Assembly: GCA_033980235.1 (NCBI GenBank)
Contig: CM067064.1
Span: forward strand, 7,058,501 to 7,122,500
Direction of reading: 5' to 3'
DNA length: 64,000 nt
From: Diadema setosum
Lineage: Eukaryota; Echinodermata; Echinoidea; Diadematoida; Diadematidae
Shown here: positions 1 to 12,400 of the stretch, piece after piece
Layout: every line of letters begins with the position of its first letter
Numbering within the stretch: position 1 is the first letter of the stretch
Notes under the pieces: model-generated
The model's database searches: none
Seen by the model: the letters and a program-made list of their open reading frames with translations, nothing else
Told to the model about the DNA's origin: nothing
Translations under genes and position numbers: made by a program

Positions 1-2
1 TC

Positions 3-4
<2 letters not shown>

Positions 5-68
<64 letters not shown>
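5..68. repeat. (TA)n/(GA)n compound microsatellite
   Basis: About 15 TA units pass directly into about 17 GA units at the window edge. It is a simple repeat with no coding meaning. Confidence 0.95.
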
Positions 69-70
<2 letters not shown>

Positions 71-2028
71 CCTATGTGTTTGTGTATACACACATCATTG
101 CAATGCATTTTTAGTAGAGTATGTGCTCATGAAGTCAAAAAAGAAAGAAAGAAAAAAAAAAAAACACGAGCGGGTAGATAACACGACTCGATTCTTACCA
201 AGCCCGTATTGCACAATGTGCAAACACTCTTGCATGGATGAGGTCAAAGTCCAGTTAAGTCTTTGGAATATACGAAACCAAGGTGACACGGAGACCAGGG
301 GGGCATATCATCAAATAATGTTTAGTCAGTAAGTTTTGACAAATTTAAAGACTGTTTAAAGATATTAAGGATTTCAGTATCTTTAAACAGTTATCAATGA
401 CTCAGAAGTTTAATGAAACATCGCCCTCATATGTCCACTGTCCCTCCCACTGTTTCCCCACCGGCATTCGAGGACGTCTGGTGAGAGAGGGAGAGGTGTA
501 TCTTCAGCAGCTTTGGTCAAGGATTCCGACCAGGCGTTCATGGAATCACGTAGCTAGCACTTCCTTTCTCATCGGGAAGTTCACCACGAAAAAAGAAAAA
601 AAAATACATCGATGCTTATGACTACATTCATACATTCAAGGAGGTTCAAGAGATTGGAGTTACAACTGTCGCTATTCCCTTTGAATCCGTGTTCGATGCC
701 GCCACTCAAAAATATTGTTCCAAACTGGATCTGCCTTACAGATAAGGAGACAATGAGTCATGTCTCCATGCATAATGACAACCCACGCTCTAAGGATTTG
801 TCTTTATGATGGTGATTACTTTCTGTCATTACTACTTATAAAGATGAGCGATACAGTCATAATGGTAAAGACAGAGGGATGCTCGAATCGAAATTGGGCA
901 AATGTTGATGAAATAACAAACACAGTAAGACAGAAGAACAAACAATACAACAATCAAAATTACTCAACTGGACATATCCGGGCACTAATCTCACACACTG
1001 ATATATAAAGATTCTACTCAAGATTTGTTGTTGTTGTTGTTGTTGGTTTTTTTTTTACCATGTCAGTTTTAATTGTCGATATTAAACGGAAAAGTGATGA
1101 GAGCTGCTATTTTTGAGGAATAAGATTCACACACTTTCACAACGTGCAGGTCTGATTTACACTTTGGCAGATATTTCTGGAAGGGATTGACTCATTGGGA
1201 ACATTTCATTACATTTAATGAATAAACAAGTGAAATATACCCGATATTACGTTAGAGTTCAAAATAAATCTTCAGATTGCTCATAAATGAGGGCGGCGTC
1301 ATAAAACAAATCATCAAAGGCACAAACTTAATGCACCTGTGGAATTCCTCCGTGCATCGCTAGCAAACCAAATTTTTTTTTTGAGTGAGTTATAACCAGT
1401 TGGAACTCGACCAGCTCATGAACCTTCTTGACACAATGTTATGTTTTCCTATTAGCGCTAGCAGTCATAACAGAACACACCCAAATTTGTGTAAAAAAGT
1501 GTAAATTTAAACAAACTTCCACAATTAATCTGCCGTTTGGTTTTCATAAGGGTGGTCGGCAAAATTTCCGGGTTTTTTTATCCCCAGTATTCTATGGCGT
1601 GAGAAGCAGAATAAGTTTTAGGAAAGTTTGCCTTGAACTTCTGATTAAATATTTTTTGCGTTCCCTTACCTGCCAGATTGTATAACCATTTCATTTCGAT
1701 GGTTGACGTGTCGAATACTTTAATTACAAATATTGGTGGTGAATGAAATCTAATCGGTACAACACTGCAACAGAATGATATGATGCAATTATACCTCTCC
1801 TCCAATATAGTATAATCGTTTATCAAATACCAAAACGCAACTGTTACTTTCAGTTTCAATTTCCATTTTAAAAATACACACGTTGTACTGCAGCTTTTGT
1901 TTAGCTATGGTAGCACGTGTAAAGATTGACATGAATTATTTAAACGCAACATTACATTACAAGCAAAAACAAAATTTATCTGCTGCTTCTGATTTCACTG
2001 GATTCAATGCTTACTCGGCGGAGTGCAC
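69..2028. other. Intergenic, no gene seen
   Basis: AT-rich sequence with only short chance open frames and homopolymer runs. It holds a short TTG repeat near 1026-1044. I see no exon with convincing composition, domain or splice signals. Confidence 0.6.
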
Positions 2029-2110
2029 GGTAGCGTGGCCGAGCGGTCTAAGGCGCTGGTTTAAGGCACCAGTCATTTCGATGGCGTGGGTTCGAATCCC
2101 ACCGCTGCCA
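2029..2110 (+). tRNA. tRNA-Leu (anticodon AAG)
   Basis: The 82-nt sequence folds as a class II tRNA. The 7-bp acceptor stem GGTAGCG/CGCTGCC (one G-U pair) is followed by discriminator A. The D-arm carries the A box TGGCCGAGCGG. The anticodon stem CTGGT/ACCAG holds the loop TTAAGGC, which gives anticodon AAG and so leucine (CUU codons). The long variable arm expected of tRNA-Leu is present. The T-arm contains GGGTTCGAATCCC, the B box. No intron is present and CCA is not encoded, as in eukaryotes. A T10 run at 2114-2123 is a good RNA polymerase III terminator. I see no degeneration, so it is probably functional. Confidence 0.96.
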
Positions 2111-2113
2111 AAG

Positions 2114-2117
2114 TTTT

Positions 2118-2123
<6 letters not shown>
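2114..2123 (+). terminator. Pol III T-run terminator of tRNA-Leu
   Basis: Ten consecutive T residues begin 3 nt after the discriminator base of the tRNA. Four or more T residues suffice for RNA polymerase III termination in animals. Confidence 0.85.

Positions 2124-2124
<1 letters not shown>

Positions 2125-2161
<37 letters not shown>
2125..2161. repeat. (CT)n microsatellite
   Basis: About 18 CT units lie between the tRNA terminator and the next inverted-repeat element. Confidence 0.95.
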
Positions 2162-2163
<2 letters not shown>

Positions 2164-2675
2164 AATTGAAGACCTGAATATAAGAACGACCTAAGTCCAA
2201 ATTTTGGCCAAATTCAGTTTGACATGGGAAATTGTAGCTTATGCATGGACTCAGCTTGTGTATAAATGATAAATCATAATTACCCCCGGAAGTGCCTGAA
2301 ATAAGTGAGTGAAATCTAATATGAATGTAAGAATGAAGGACTTGGGTTATTTTTACATTCATATTATAGCGCCCTCTCTCATCCTTCTCTCATCTCATAT
2401 AGCAGAATATCATGTATGATTCAAAGAACGACCCAAGTCCATATGATTCAAAGAACGACCCAAGTCCATCATACAAAATGGCCTCTCCACAATTAATGTA
2501 AATGTTAATTGTAATGATAATATATGTTCTTATTTGTATATACAATGTTGCCTTCCCATCACAGTTAAATAGAATATTATTGGACAAATGAAAAAGATAT
2601 GAAGTTTTTTTTAAGTTTATTCGAAATGGTCTTCCATGCTGGACTTGGGTCGTTCTTATATTCAGAAACTCAATT
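2164..2675. mobile_element. MITE-like foldback with repeated GACCCAAGTCC motif
   Basis: The left end at about 2168-2199 (CTGAATATAAGAACGACC) recurs as its reverse complement at about 2637-2664, so the 0.5-kb block has inverted termini. The core motif GAACGACCCAAGTCC also appears twice in tandem at 2423-2469 and again inverted near 2337-2348. No protein is encoded. A non-autonomous DNA transposon beside the tRNA gene is the simplest reading. I found no clear target-site duplication. Confidence 0.6.
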
Positions 2676-4710
2676 TATTCATTTGCAATCACTCCATGCA
2701 ATTCATTACAAATTTTAGTGCAATTTAATTGATGCCGGCAGTTTCACTGAGGGATGATTTCACCTAATAACGAGTATGAAAAAAAATATCAGTAGAGTAG
2801 GACTATGTATTTGTAAACAAGTGCAGAAATAAAGTAAATTTAAAGAAAAAAAAGAAAGAAAGTATACCTTGGTATAGATGAATAAAAACAATAAATGTAA
2901 AAAAGCAGAATCACTACTAGACGAAACAACAGCCGTCGAGTCTTTGGGTGTGTAGAAACAGACAGGAAAAAACTCCCGGATTTTTATGTAAAACATACTG
3001 CCGTTTATTAGTCAAGATAAAGAGCGTATCAATTTTAGTGCAAAGGAAAAAATATACAGAAAACACAACAACTGCGACTGCAATTAATGCAATGCAAATT
3101 GAACATTTACATACACAAAGTGCAAGAAAATATTTACGCCTAAAAATCTCGCAGGCAACTCTTAGATCGAGTAGTTATATCTACAGCAATGTTTAGACTG
3201 TGCAGTAGTATTCTGATGGCTAATACTAGACATGCTGGAGGAATATGTTCGGGAAGATTGACGCTAATTCATTGCAGTCGTCTTGTAACTCTCGATTTTT
3301 CTTACCTCAATCATACCCGACGTTTTGAATTTCATTTTTGTCCTGCAGTGGAAAGACGATTGAAGTTGCCTTGACATTTTTTGAATGTCAAAGAACTCGT
3401 CCTATGAGGTTATGAATCGTATAAGTATAATAGATATCAATTTACTTTATAATTACGTCTATTTAAATTTCAATCTATCTGTCAAGTACTCTGTTACATT
3501 TGTGTTCATGATTTGGGGGAAATGCAGAAAACAAACATACGTAAAAAAAAAAAAAATCTCATAACATTTACAGTAAAACTTGTCTGTAAGGTAAGAATAT
3601 GATAATATAAGATCAGATGGGACTCTAAAATCTTCTTACACTAATTGTACCATAATTTTGAATGATGGTCACTGGAACTGACGATTCAGGAATGCGTTCA
3701 TTATAATCAAAAACAATAACAATTAATGATCTGACATTACATATTTAAGTCAAGAAATTTTCTAAAAGTATAGCAGAACAAAATATGCTCGGAACGTGTT
3801 GGAGATCAGTAGATCGATCTACGTATATTACAAACGTTACTAATAGGTCATGTATTGTTTATTACGTTTTCCTCATACCTCAACACAGTAAATCAGATCC
3901 TTGTCCGTTTGAATTTCATTCAGACTCTCACATTATTCTTGGTTACTGTTATCATTGTTTATGATTAAGAAATCCGTTGATACATTCGCTTCTATCCTGC
4001 ATCACTCAATAGAGTAATATTCAATTAGGTGACAATAATATGGATCTGACTTACTGAATGTTATTGAAGTGGTTAGTGAACAGCTTCCGGTATATATGAA
4101 TGAAATTTTGAGGCAAGCATGTTGTGTATGCTCTAGCGCGGGGCTAATACGGAGTAGAATATGAGGGGCACGCAATCTTTCGGACCGGTGGGTGGTGGAG
4201 GAATCACGTTTCAATTTCGAAGACATTACATAAATGAGATAAACTACACTAAACTGCTCATTGATAGCTAGCTCTGTTTTGTATCATTCTAATACCAAGA
4301 AAAAAAAATACAATGGATTAGGCAAGGAGTGAAAAGTGATTACACTTCTTTCCAAGTAGGACCGCATTGTGTCTGAAAGTCAAGCCAAACCAAAACTTAA
4401 AAAAGCAATAAAAAAACGAAGTAAGAAAGCATTCAAAGGAAGGAGAGGAAATTATGATCATATTACACGATCAGTAAGTAAAGAATGTTATCAGTGCTAT
4501 ACAGAAGACAAGTTTCATAGGAAAAATAGTGTTAAATCATTGTACAGAGTATGTACATGCGCGGTAATAACGCCCTACGCGTTAGCTTCCTCAGGTTTAT
4601 GCTTTTATTTTGTCCTTTTTCGACAAAATAATCAGAAAAGATAAATAGTACTGTGTGATCTGACTCACATTGAACTGGAATCTGTACTTAAGCAAAGCCT
4701 ACACATCTCG
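2676..4710. other. Intergenic, no gene seen
   Basis: AT-rich sequence with only short chance open frames. A lysine-rich frame near 4369-4644 lacks any recognisable domain. The span may include part of the 3' UTR of the minus-strand SRCR gene. A TTTATT at 4604-4609 (AATAAA on the minus strand) is one possible poly(A) signal. Confidence 0.5.
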
Positions 4711-5331
4711 TTAAAGGGGAAATCCAGTCCAAATATAAGTCTGATAAGAAAGAGTAAAATATATCACGAGTTCAACGGTATAACTTTGATCAAAATCAAA
4801 TGAAAAATAAGGAAGGTTTTTTTTTTTCTTTCTTTTCTTTTTTTATGGCGGGGGGGGGGGGAGACAGTTCTTGACCGGTCAATATGGTTATGCAAGTGGC
4901 AAAGTGAGTATGTCATCCCCTCACAACTTACCGTTAGTTTGTACGTAAAATTTTGAAATTTCTAGTTTTTCATTCAAACGCAAATATGCCCGAGGCTCAA
5001 ATCTTCGTATATCCCAGTGATCACTATTCTGAAGTTACGCAACCAGGAATAACTTCATGTTTCAGACTTCAATGACAGAAACATTGAATTTTCGTCATTT
5101 TTTTATGCACACGATCAATGGAAAATTTGTGAAGTTATTACATGGTTAGCTCACTCATTTGCATATTCATATGCACTGTACATGAACTGTTTTGGAGAAA
5201 TTAGCAAAACTTTAAAATGTCATAACTTCCTTATTTTTCATCCGATTTCAATAAACTTTTTACCGTTGAACTCGTAAGATTTTACTTTTTTTATCAGACT
5301 AACTTATATTTGGACTGGATTTCCCCTTTAA
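4711..5331. mobile_element. TTAA-flanked MITE downstream of the SRCR gene
   Basis: The element 4715-5327 begins AGGGGAAATCCAGTCCAAAT and ends with the inverted form of this. The inverted arms extend inward past the ACTTATATTTGGACTGG stretch with some mismatches. TTAA flanks both ends (4711-4714 and 5328-5331), the target-site signature of piggyBac-type elements, although a TA target within TTAA cannot be excluded. No transposase is encoded. It lies only 112 bp beyond the stop codon of the SRCR gene and may sit inside its 3' UTR. Confidence 0.8.
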
Positions 5332-5442
5332 TGCCCTGTTGTAGTTCACAGGTCGCGAACCTCTCTTTTTATCACTTAAAGTATCCATGCTCCGCCCATC
5401 ATCAGATCACGTGATTTTTACCGACAATTATTATTGGCACAA

Positions 5443-5701
5443 TCACTCTATCAGGCGCGCGTAGCCGCCCGTGTTGGCCTTCTTGGAATCCTTGTCTTCC
5501 AAGAACCCTAGATCTTTGAAAGTCTCCTCCTCGTCGTCGTGTGATGCCACGTGGTTTTCCACTGATGTCATGGGCGGTGGCGCCGCGTCAGATTTTACGG
5601 CACCATCTCCGGGGGCGCCACCAGAGTTCCGTACCGTCTCAATTTGAGACAGGACGTCAGACATGGTCACCGCCATCTGTAGATTTTGCTTCCTCTGGTT
5701 G
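5443..5701 (-). CDS. SRCR gene exon 12: cytoplasmic tail and stop
   Basis: The 259-nt exon enters in phase 2 with a basic stretch (NQRKQ), continues with a polar, acidic tail ([17 protein letters not shown]) and ends GGYARLIE followed by TGA at 5445-5443. YARL matches the YxxPhi sorting/endocytosis pattern and lies four residues from the C-terminus. I see no ITAM, TIR or other known signalling domain. A minus-strand ATTAAA at 5332-5327, at the edge of the neighbouring MITE, could serve as poly(A) signal, but this is unproven. Confidence 0.9.
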
Positions 5702-8700
5702 CTGTCGGAATCAGCGAAAAAACAGAATAAAACAAAGCTCATAAAATGCAACGGCAGTAAATTGTTCCCACAATAAGATAACGGTCTCCTCTATTTCTGA
5801 ATTCTTACTCTCAAGAGATTAATCACATGATTACAAGAAAACATTATTAATATTACTATAAAAAAAAAATTGATACCAAAACTGGCTCAGCGTCATTTTT
5901 AAGCATTTTAAGGTAAGTCAATCATCAAATAGACCACACACACACACACACACACACAAAAAAAAAAAAAATGCTGTGATACCTCACTTGAACCATAACA
6001 AGGAATATTCTTGAAGTTATGATCATTGTGATCTTTGTTTTTAGCTGCTCTAGTCGCAATCATTTCAAATTAGTAACTCGTTATGCCATTAAACTCTCTT
6101 GAAAGGCATGATTATAGATTGCTTTATCATTTTACCAGATTATGTTGTATCATACATTGTATCTTGTATTCAGTTATGTATCCAATGTATATGTCTTAGC
6201 ATTGAAGTACCATGTCATACACGTATTTTATTTGTGTTTGAATAATGCAGAAATTAAATAAAACACCCAAAACAAAAAATATTAACGATAATGCCGATAT
6301 TGACGGCAGTGATAACAATATCGATCACGAAATATCATCAAGATGTCTACTTTAGTGCAAGCGGTTGCTCCATCAAATACCCACAGGGGCTTCCCCTTTA
6401 CTATCATCACAGATCTTCTAACTTCCAATTTTCTCACTACAGACAGAAAGAACACCAAGGGTAAAGCATCATGAATATTGGGATCGCCTCCCTTATCCGA
6501 GCTACCACATGCATCTAGAGCTCCCATTTAAGTAGGCATATAGGTCTATAGACATCGCCCAAAACATGTTCTGACTACATGTATTAGTGGGTAGTTTTAC
6601 CGTACTCAATTCTTTCTTATGCATGTCTATTGTGGTCCTGGAAAAAGACCCATACCCAATCTCGAAGTTTCGGCAAGCATGCTCTTCTGAGAACGGTAAG
6701 AACAGGGAAGTGATCACACCTCCGTGGCGTATTAGGGCAGTTACCCCCCGAGGACAACCCCCCCCCCCCCCCTCCCAGTTAATATTGGTCACTGATAAGG
6801 TTAGAGTAAAGATTAGGGTTAGGATGAGGTTAAGGACTAGATTTTGGGTTAGGGTTAGGATTAGGTTCTGGAAAAGGATTAGGGTTTAGCCGAGCGCGAC
6901 AGCGCAAGGCACTGTCGCACTCAGCTGGGCTCGCTTCGTTCGCCCCCATTCTCTTACCACCACACAACGAGATGTAGTTAGCAAAAATCTATCTTGCTGC
7001 GTGCTTCATGCAATAATCTAATGAAGAAGCAGCTTAAGGATGAAATTTTAAGAAGATAACGACAGGTCAAGCGCCATCAGAACAGTTCCGGTAAGCTGTG
7101 AGAAGGGTGCTTTGTATTGGAATTGGAAAAATAATTGGTAAAGGAATATGTATTATGTAAGTCTACGTTAAATGGCAATCATTTTCCATAGTAATCTGAT
7201 AGTGAAATCATCGAATAAAGAATCACAGAATAAACAATAAAGTGTTTGGTAGCTGGTAGTTATTATTTCTACTGCAGAACAGGGTACACTGAGCAATCAC
7301 TCCTTGACTGTGCAGTCACAGTCATGTAAAGGGGTAAAAAAAAAAATGAAAGAGAACGTGGTGATTCTCTGGTCCATGTAAAACGAAGCGAACGGTTGAC
7401 CTCTGCGTCTGTATAACGCTGCTAACAGGTTCCTGTAATGGTATGTGGATTCCAGACTTCCGATTCATGCTCTGGTTATGGTAAAGTAAAATATCGATCA
7501 CATTATGTTCTAGTCTATCCATGTATTCTGTGCACAACTGCCATCACTTACCGGTACATGAAGACGACGGCTACTATTATCAGCACGGCTAGGACGATGA
7601 CCACGAGAATGACTACCACACCAATAACGACATGTGGGCCATCCGGACCGTCATCTCCGTTTTCTGTCGAGATTGAAAAAAAAAAATCAAATCAAAAATA
7701 CATGTATTCATTTCACCATCTATGTCTTATATAAACAAAAGGAGTATTGACATGGCATTGTCGTAAAACGCGTCCTACGTGTTGTGGCTGAATACTCAGT
7801 TTGTTTGTATCTCTGTAGTATGTTATGTATGAGTGAGAGCGAGAAATAGAGAAAGAAGAGAGAGATACGAAGTATAGGCCTATGTAACAAATTTCATGAA
7901 TTTGATCGTCAAACGAAATTACATGCCAAAATATTCCATCAAAAGATCAATTTCTTACAATTTTGTGAAATATAATGCATTATGTGCCTTGAGTGTCATA
8001 GTAACACCTTAAATCAGGGTTTCACGCTCCTTCTTCTTTTTTTTTTGGGGGGGGGGGGGGCGGGAAATGGCTAACATTGCTCTTACGGCCTTCTTTGCAG
8101 GCTATTGGGCTTCCGATCCATTGTTTGTCCGGTCCGCAGTGCCACTCCACAGAATTGTTGCCGTTTTGACAAATGACAGCGATCACCTCCCCTTCCTTGA
8201 ACGATGCTTTGACGATGCTCATGTACGTGTTATGCGGCAGCACAGGTAGAACGCAGTTCAGTTCTTTCAGTTCAGTGGAAGAGAAACATGGGAAAGAAGA
8301 CATGTGTTAGTGTGAAATTTGCTCTTTGAATTTTTTTTTTTTTTAGGTGGCCCACATTATGACAGGGTCTTATCATTGCGCTCCTCGATACATTGATGGT
8401 TCAAAATCAGATGAATCTGCGTTCCAAACTCTTTGTTTTACAACCCAGTGCATTCAAGAACATTCATGGGTACACAATCACAGTTTACTTCTACATGCCT
8501 TATATTTTTTTCATGAAAGTGTTACGTAAAGAACTTGAGAAAAATAAGAGAAAAAAATTATACAAGCCTGTCACTCACTTCTGCCTGTGCAGACGACACC
8601 TGCATCCTCGAGGTGGGAACAATCATGTGTTGCAGAGTGAGGACAGTCCTTGAGGGACTGCTCGTTGCCTGTGCACGCCACATCGTCGTAATGGATGCTG

Positions 8701-9405
8701 CCGTACGATCGCGAGCCGAAGTAGCTGCCGGAAACGGCGCGCTTCGCCGTGCCGAAACCCAGCTCCCTGCAGACGACGGTTGCGTCTACCAAGTCCCATC
8801 CGTCATCGCACACAGTGCCCCATATGAAGTTCTTCAGCACTTCGACGCGACCCTCGAAGGGATTCGAACCGTCGACCAAACGAACTGGTATCATAGAAAA
8901 TGAGGACAGTTTAAGATAACAACGAACTTGCCTGTAATTACAGAGATTGAATTGTTATCATACAGTGTACTAGCAACAAAAACGGCTTATATTTATGTAT
9001 TACTTAGGCTAGCCTGCTCGCTGTTTATACGCAGTGTTATTTTTTATTTTATTTCATTTTTTTTTGCGCAAAAGATCCTATGGTCTTTTTTTTTCTTACT
9101 CCAATATCATCAGATATTCATCCTTACAACATTGTCAAGAGGACATCTGGTAGAAGGGAATTCTTCAAACCGAGGATCTGTGCTGTATACTTACGAGAGT
9201 CTGGTGCTTTAGAAATTAAACATATGAGCTACTTCCAAAGGGTGTGGATGTAACACATATTAACGCTACTGGCAAACTCTTTGCATTTGGAGGTCTACGA
9301 AAATCTCTCCGAACCGACACTGAACAGAAATATTCAACCTGATCTTAATCACCGAGCACGCCAGAGCACAAACTAAAGGACTGGTTAGAGTGGGGTAAAG
9401 GGTGT

Positions 9406-9436
<31 letters not shown>

Positions 9437-12400
9437 TAGCAAGGGGGCGCAAGGGTGTACGTGTACTTACTTGGTGCTGAGCAGACAACCCCGGCGTCGT
9501 TGTCGTGCGTGCAGTTATGCACCTCCACGCCGTTGTTCGGACAGAGGGCGATTGAGGACTCGTGACCGCGGCAGTCCAGGTTGTCCACGTAAATGGGTCC
9601 CGTCCCTTTGCCAAAGGTTGCGTTACCAGGGGCCTCCACGCCCGGCCCAAGGCCCAACTGACGGCACAAGACTCTCGAGTCTGATTTATCCCAGTTGTTG
9701 TCGCACACCGTGCCCCATGTGCCTTCCAGCTGAATCTCTATGCGGCCTTCGTACGGTGTGTTCCCGCCAACTAGGCGGAGAGTTATGTTGTTTTCTGAGA
9801 AAAATGTGTATAAGAAAGTATTTACATTCCGTTAACATGGTAATGGAAGAACATTAGGACCCCATGGAAGAATAGCCATGTCTTCGTAGACTGAGCTGAA
9901 TGGGCTATCCTACCGTGCATATTCGCTGCTTATTTTTTTTCTCTTGTTTCCTTTCCTTTTCCATATTTGATGCTTTCTATGTTTTAAGCATATATTCTTC
10001 TGTTGATCAAATGTTGTATATTGCTTGTCATACTTTTACTGTACTTTTTTTCTGCATGAATTTACGGTGAATAGATAAATCAAATCAAAACCATGGTAAC
10101 GCTCTGTGACTGCCATATGTTTTTAACATAATCTTTGTGCAGCTACTGTTTTTGATCTCACTGATATACACTAATTAAAGAAAGAATCTTATCTAGATAT
10201 GACTGGGACGTTTCTCACCCGGCAGGGAGCAGATGACGCCTGCGTCACGAGTGTGATCACACGTCGAGTTGGCTTGCAGGTCGAAACGGTTGCACTGCAC
10301 CAGTGAGCCCTCGTAGCCGCTACAACCGATATTCTCCGCGAGGATCGTACCCTTGCCCGGTCCGAAAAATGACCCCTTCTTGGCGGATGCGGCAAAGCCA
10401 TAGCTTAGCTGTCGGCAGGCAACCCGCGCCTCCTGCGAGTCCCAATCGGTGTCGCAAATTGTACCCCACTCGTTGTTGACGTACATTTCCACTCGGCCCT
10501 GGTAAGCATTCTTTCCACCAACGAGGCGTACTATGAAAACGAATTTACGAATCAGTATATGAGGTCATTGCTATAATTATAAACATTGACAATTTGATTT
10601 TAATCTTCATCATTAACCTCGGGTTTCAGTAAGTCATTAATTATCTTAACAAAATTTTCCTCATTATGCTATCCATAATGATATCAAGTGCAGCAGAAGT
10701 CATGACAATTACTGTTATTTTCGTATTATGGCTATCATCTTTATCAGGTGAAAACGTAGTACAAGAAGTGGAAGAGGCATAAGAAGAGAGAGCGAGAATG
10801 AAAAGTATAAGAAGTGGGAAGAGTAATACGAGGAAGAACAGGTGGAAAATATGAGAAAAGCAACTAATACTGAAACTTGCTTTTGGGCGCGCAGACGACA
10901 CCCGCGTCTTCGCTATGGCTGCAAGATGTCTGGTTTTCGTAAGGGCAGTCGAGCAGGTTTTCTTCGTCGCCCTCGCACCCGACGTTCTCCAAGTAGATGG
11001 GACCGAAACCTCGACCGAAGCTGGCGTACTTGCGAGCCTCCACGGCTTTACCCAGCCCGAGCTGACGGCAAACAACGGCCGCGTCGTTCAAGTCCCAACC
11101 GTTGTCGCACACCGTACCCCAAGAGTTATTCCGAGAGAGCTCCACGCGACCCTCGAAAATGTTGTTCCCGCCAACCAGACGAATGCCGGTTTTTGTGCCT
11201 GAAGCATGCGCAGGAACAGATGAAAATACAATGGAGTATAGTGCGTTATTATTTTGATGAAGTGTATCCTAAATCCGACATAGAAAGGAAGCTTGTAACT
11301 GGTATCTTTTGCAACACTTATGATAGGATTTAGTCCCAAATACATAAGACCAAGCAAAGTATGCGAAAAACATGGGGCCGAAATTTCTGCCGGATTGGTG
11401 GATAACACCTTTCGTGTTCTATAGCTAAACATGCCCTCGATTAGCGTTATGAAATATTCAACATGTGATGTCTAGGAAGTATCTCGACAAATACGTTGCC
11501 GTTATGTGGAAAGGTTCTTTTCCTATAATCTGATTCTGCATACCCCATGAGGAATAGAATTCAACACTGAGACATGAAGTGAACACACTTTGCCGACAGA
11601 ATGTTACCAGCTGCTTACAGCTTTGATTAATAATCATGAGCGTCCTACTTCAATAAAAAGATACCTTATGCAACTAGCTGATCTTCTTAAGATATACCTT
11701 TTACACTTTGCAGATAAAATGAGGCTTATATTTTCCCCGACGTTATACAATAGACAGAGAAATAAGTGGAATTATATCTCACTTGAAGCCTTGCAGACGG
11801 CACCCGCGTCACGCGAGTGCGGGCACGAGGGATCCCCATCCGGGACCTTTCGCGCCGCACACTGCGACAGTAGCTGGAAGTTGCTGTTGCACATCATATC
11901 GGTCATGTACACCCGGCCCTCACTTGGTGGTCCAAAGCGCGGATCGCCCACTGGGGCCTCGATGGCGGGTCCGAAGCCGAGCTGGGAGCAGACGATGTTG
12001 GCGTCGGCTAAGTCCCAACCATTACCGCAGACAGTCGTCCATTCGCCGTTGACTTCGATCTCGACTCGGCCCTCGGAAGAATTTCTGCCACCAGCCAGGT
12101 TCACTAGAGGAACAAAGGTTGCCATAAAGTTGAAGAACTTCTCCTAATCTACATGAGGGCTGGTGATTACGTGTTGCACGGGTATACTATGCCATTTCAT
12201 AGAAAAGCTGCTAAGCATCGTTCTCAGCTCAGACAGCAGGGAACAGAGCCATTGTTTAATACATAGTCCAGTCAAATACAGTGGATCTGACAACTTCTTT
12301 GTCTCAAATAACTCTTCGAACCTTCGTTTACTTTTCTATGAAGATGTGAGATATTATGTTTTCAGATTGATCCATGAATAAATTACTTAAGCTTGGCAGA

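Noticed and set aside
4369..4644. Lysine-rich plus-strand frame
   Set aside because: It starts with GTG, not ATG, has no recognisable domain and ends in low-complexity hydrophobic sequence.
8535..12147. Plus-strand open frames of 100-185 codons over the SRCR exons
   Set aside because: They are antisense shadows of the well-supported minus-strand SRCR exons and lack domains.
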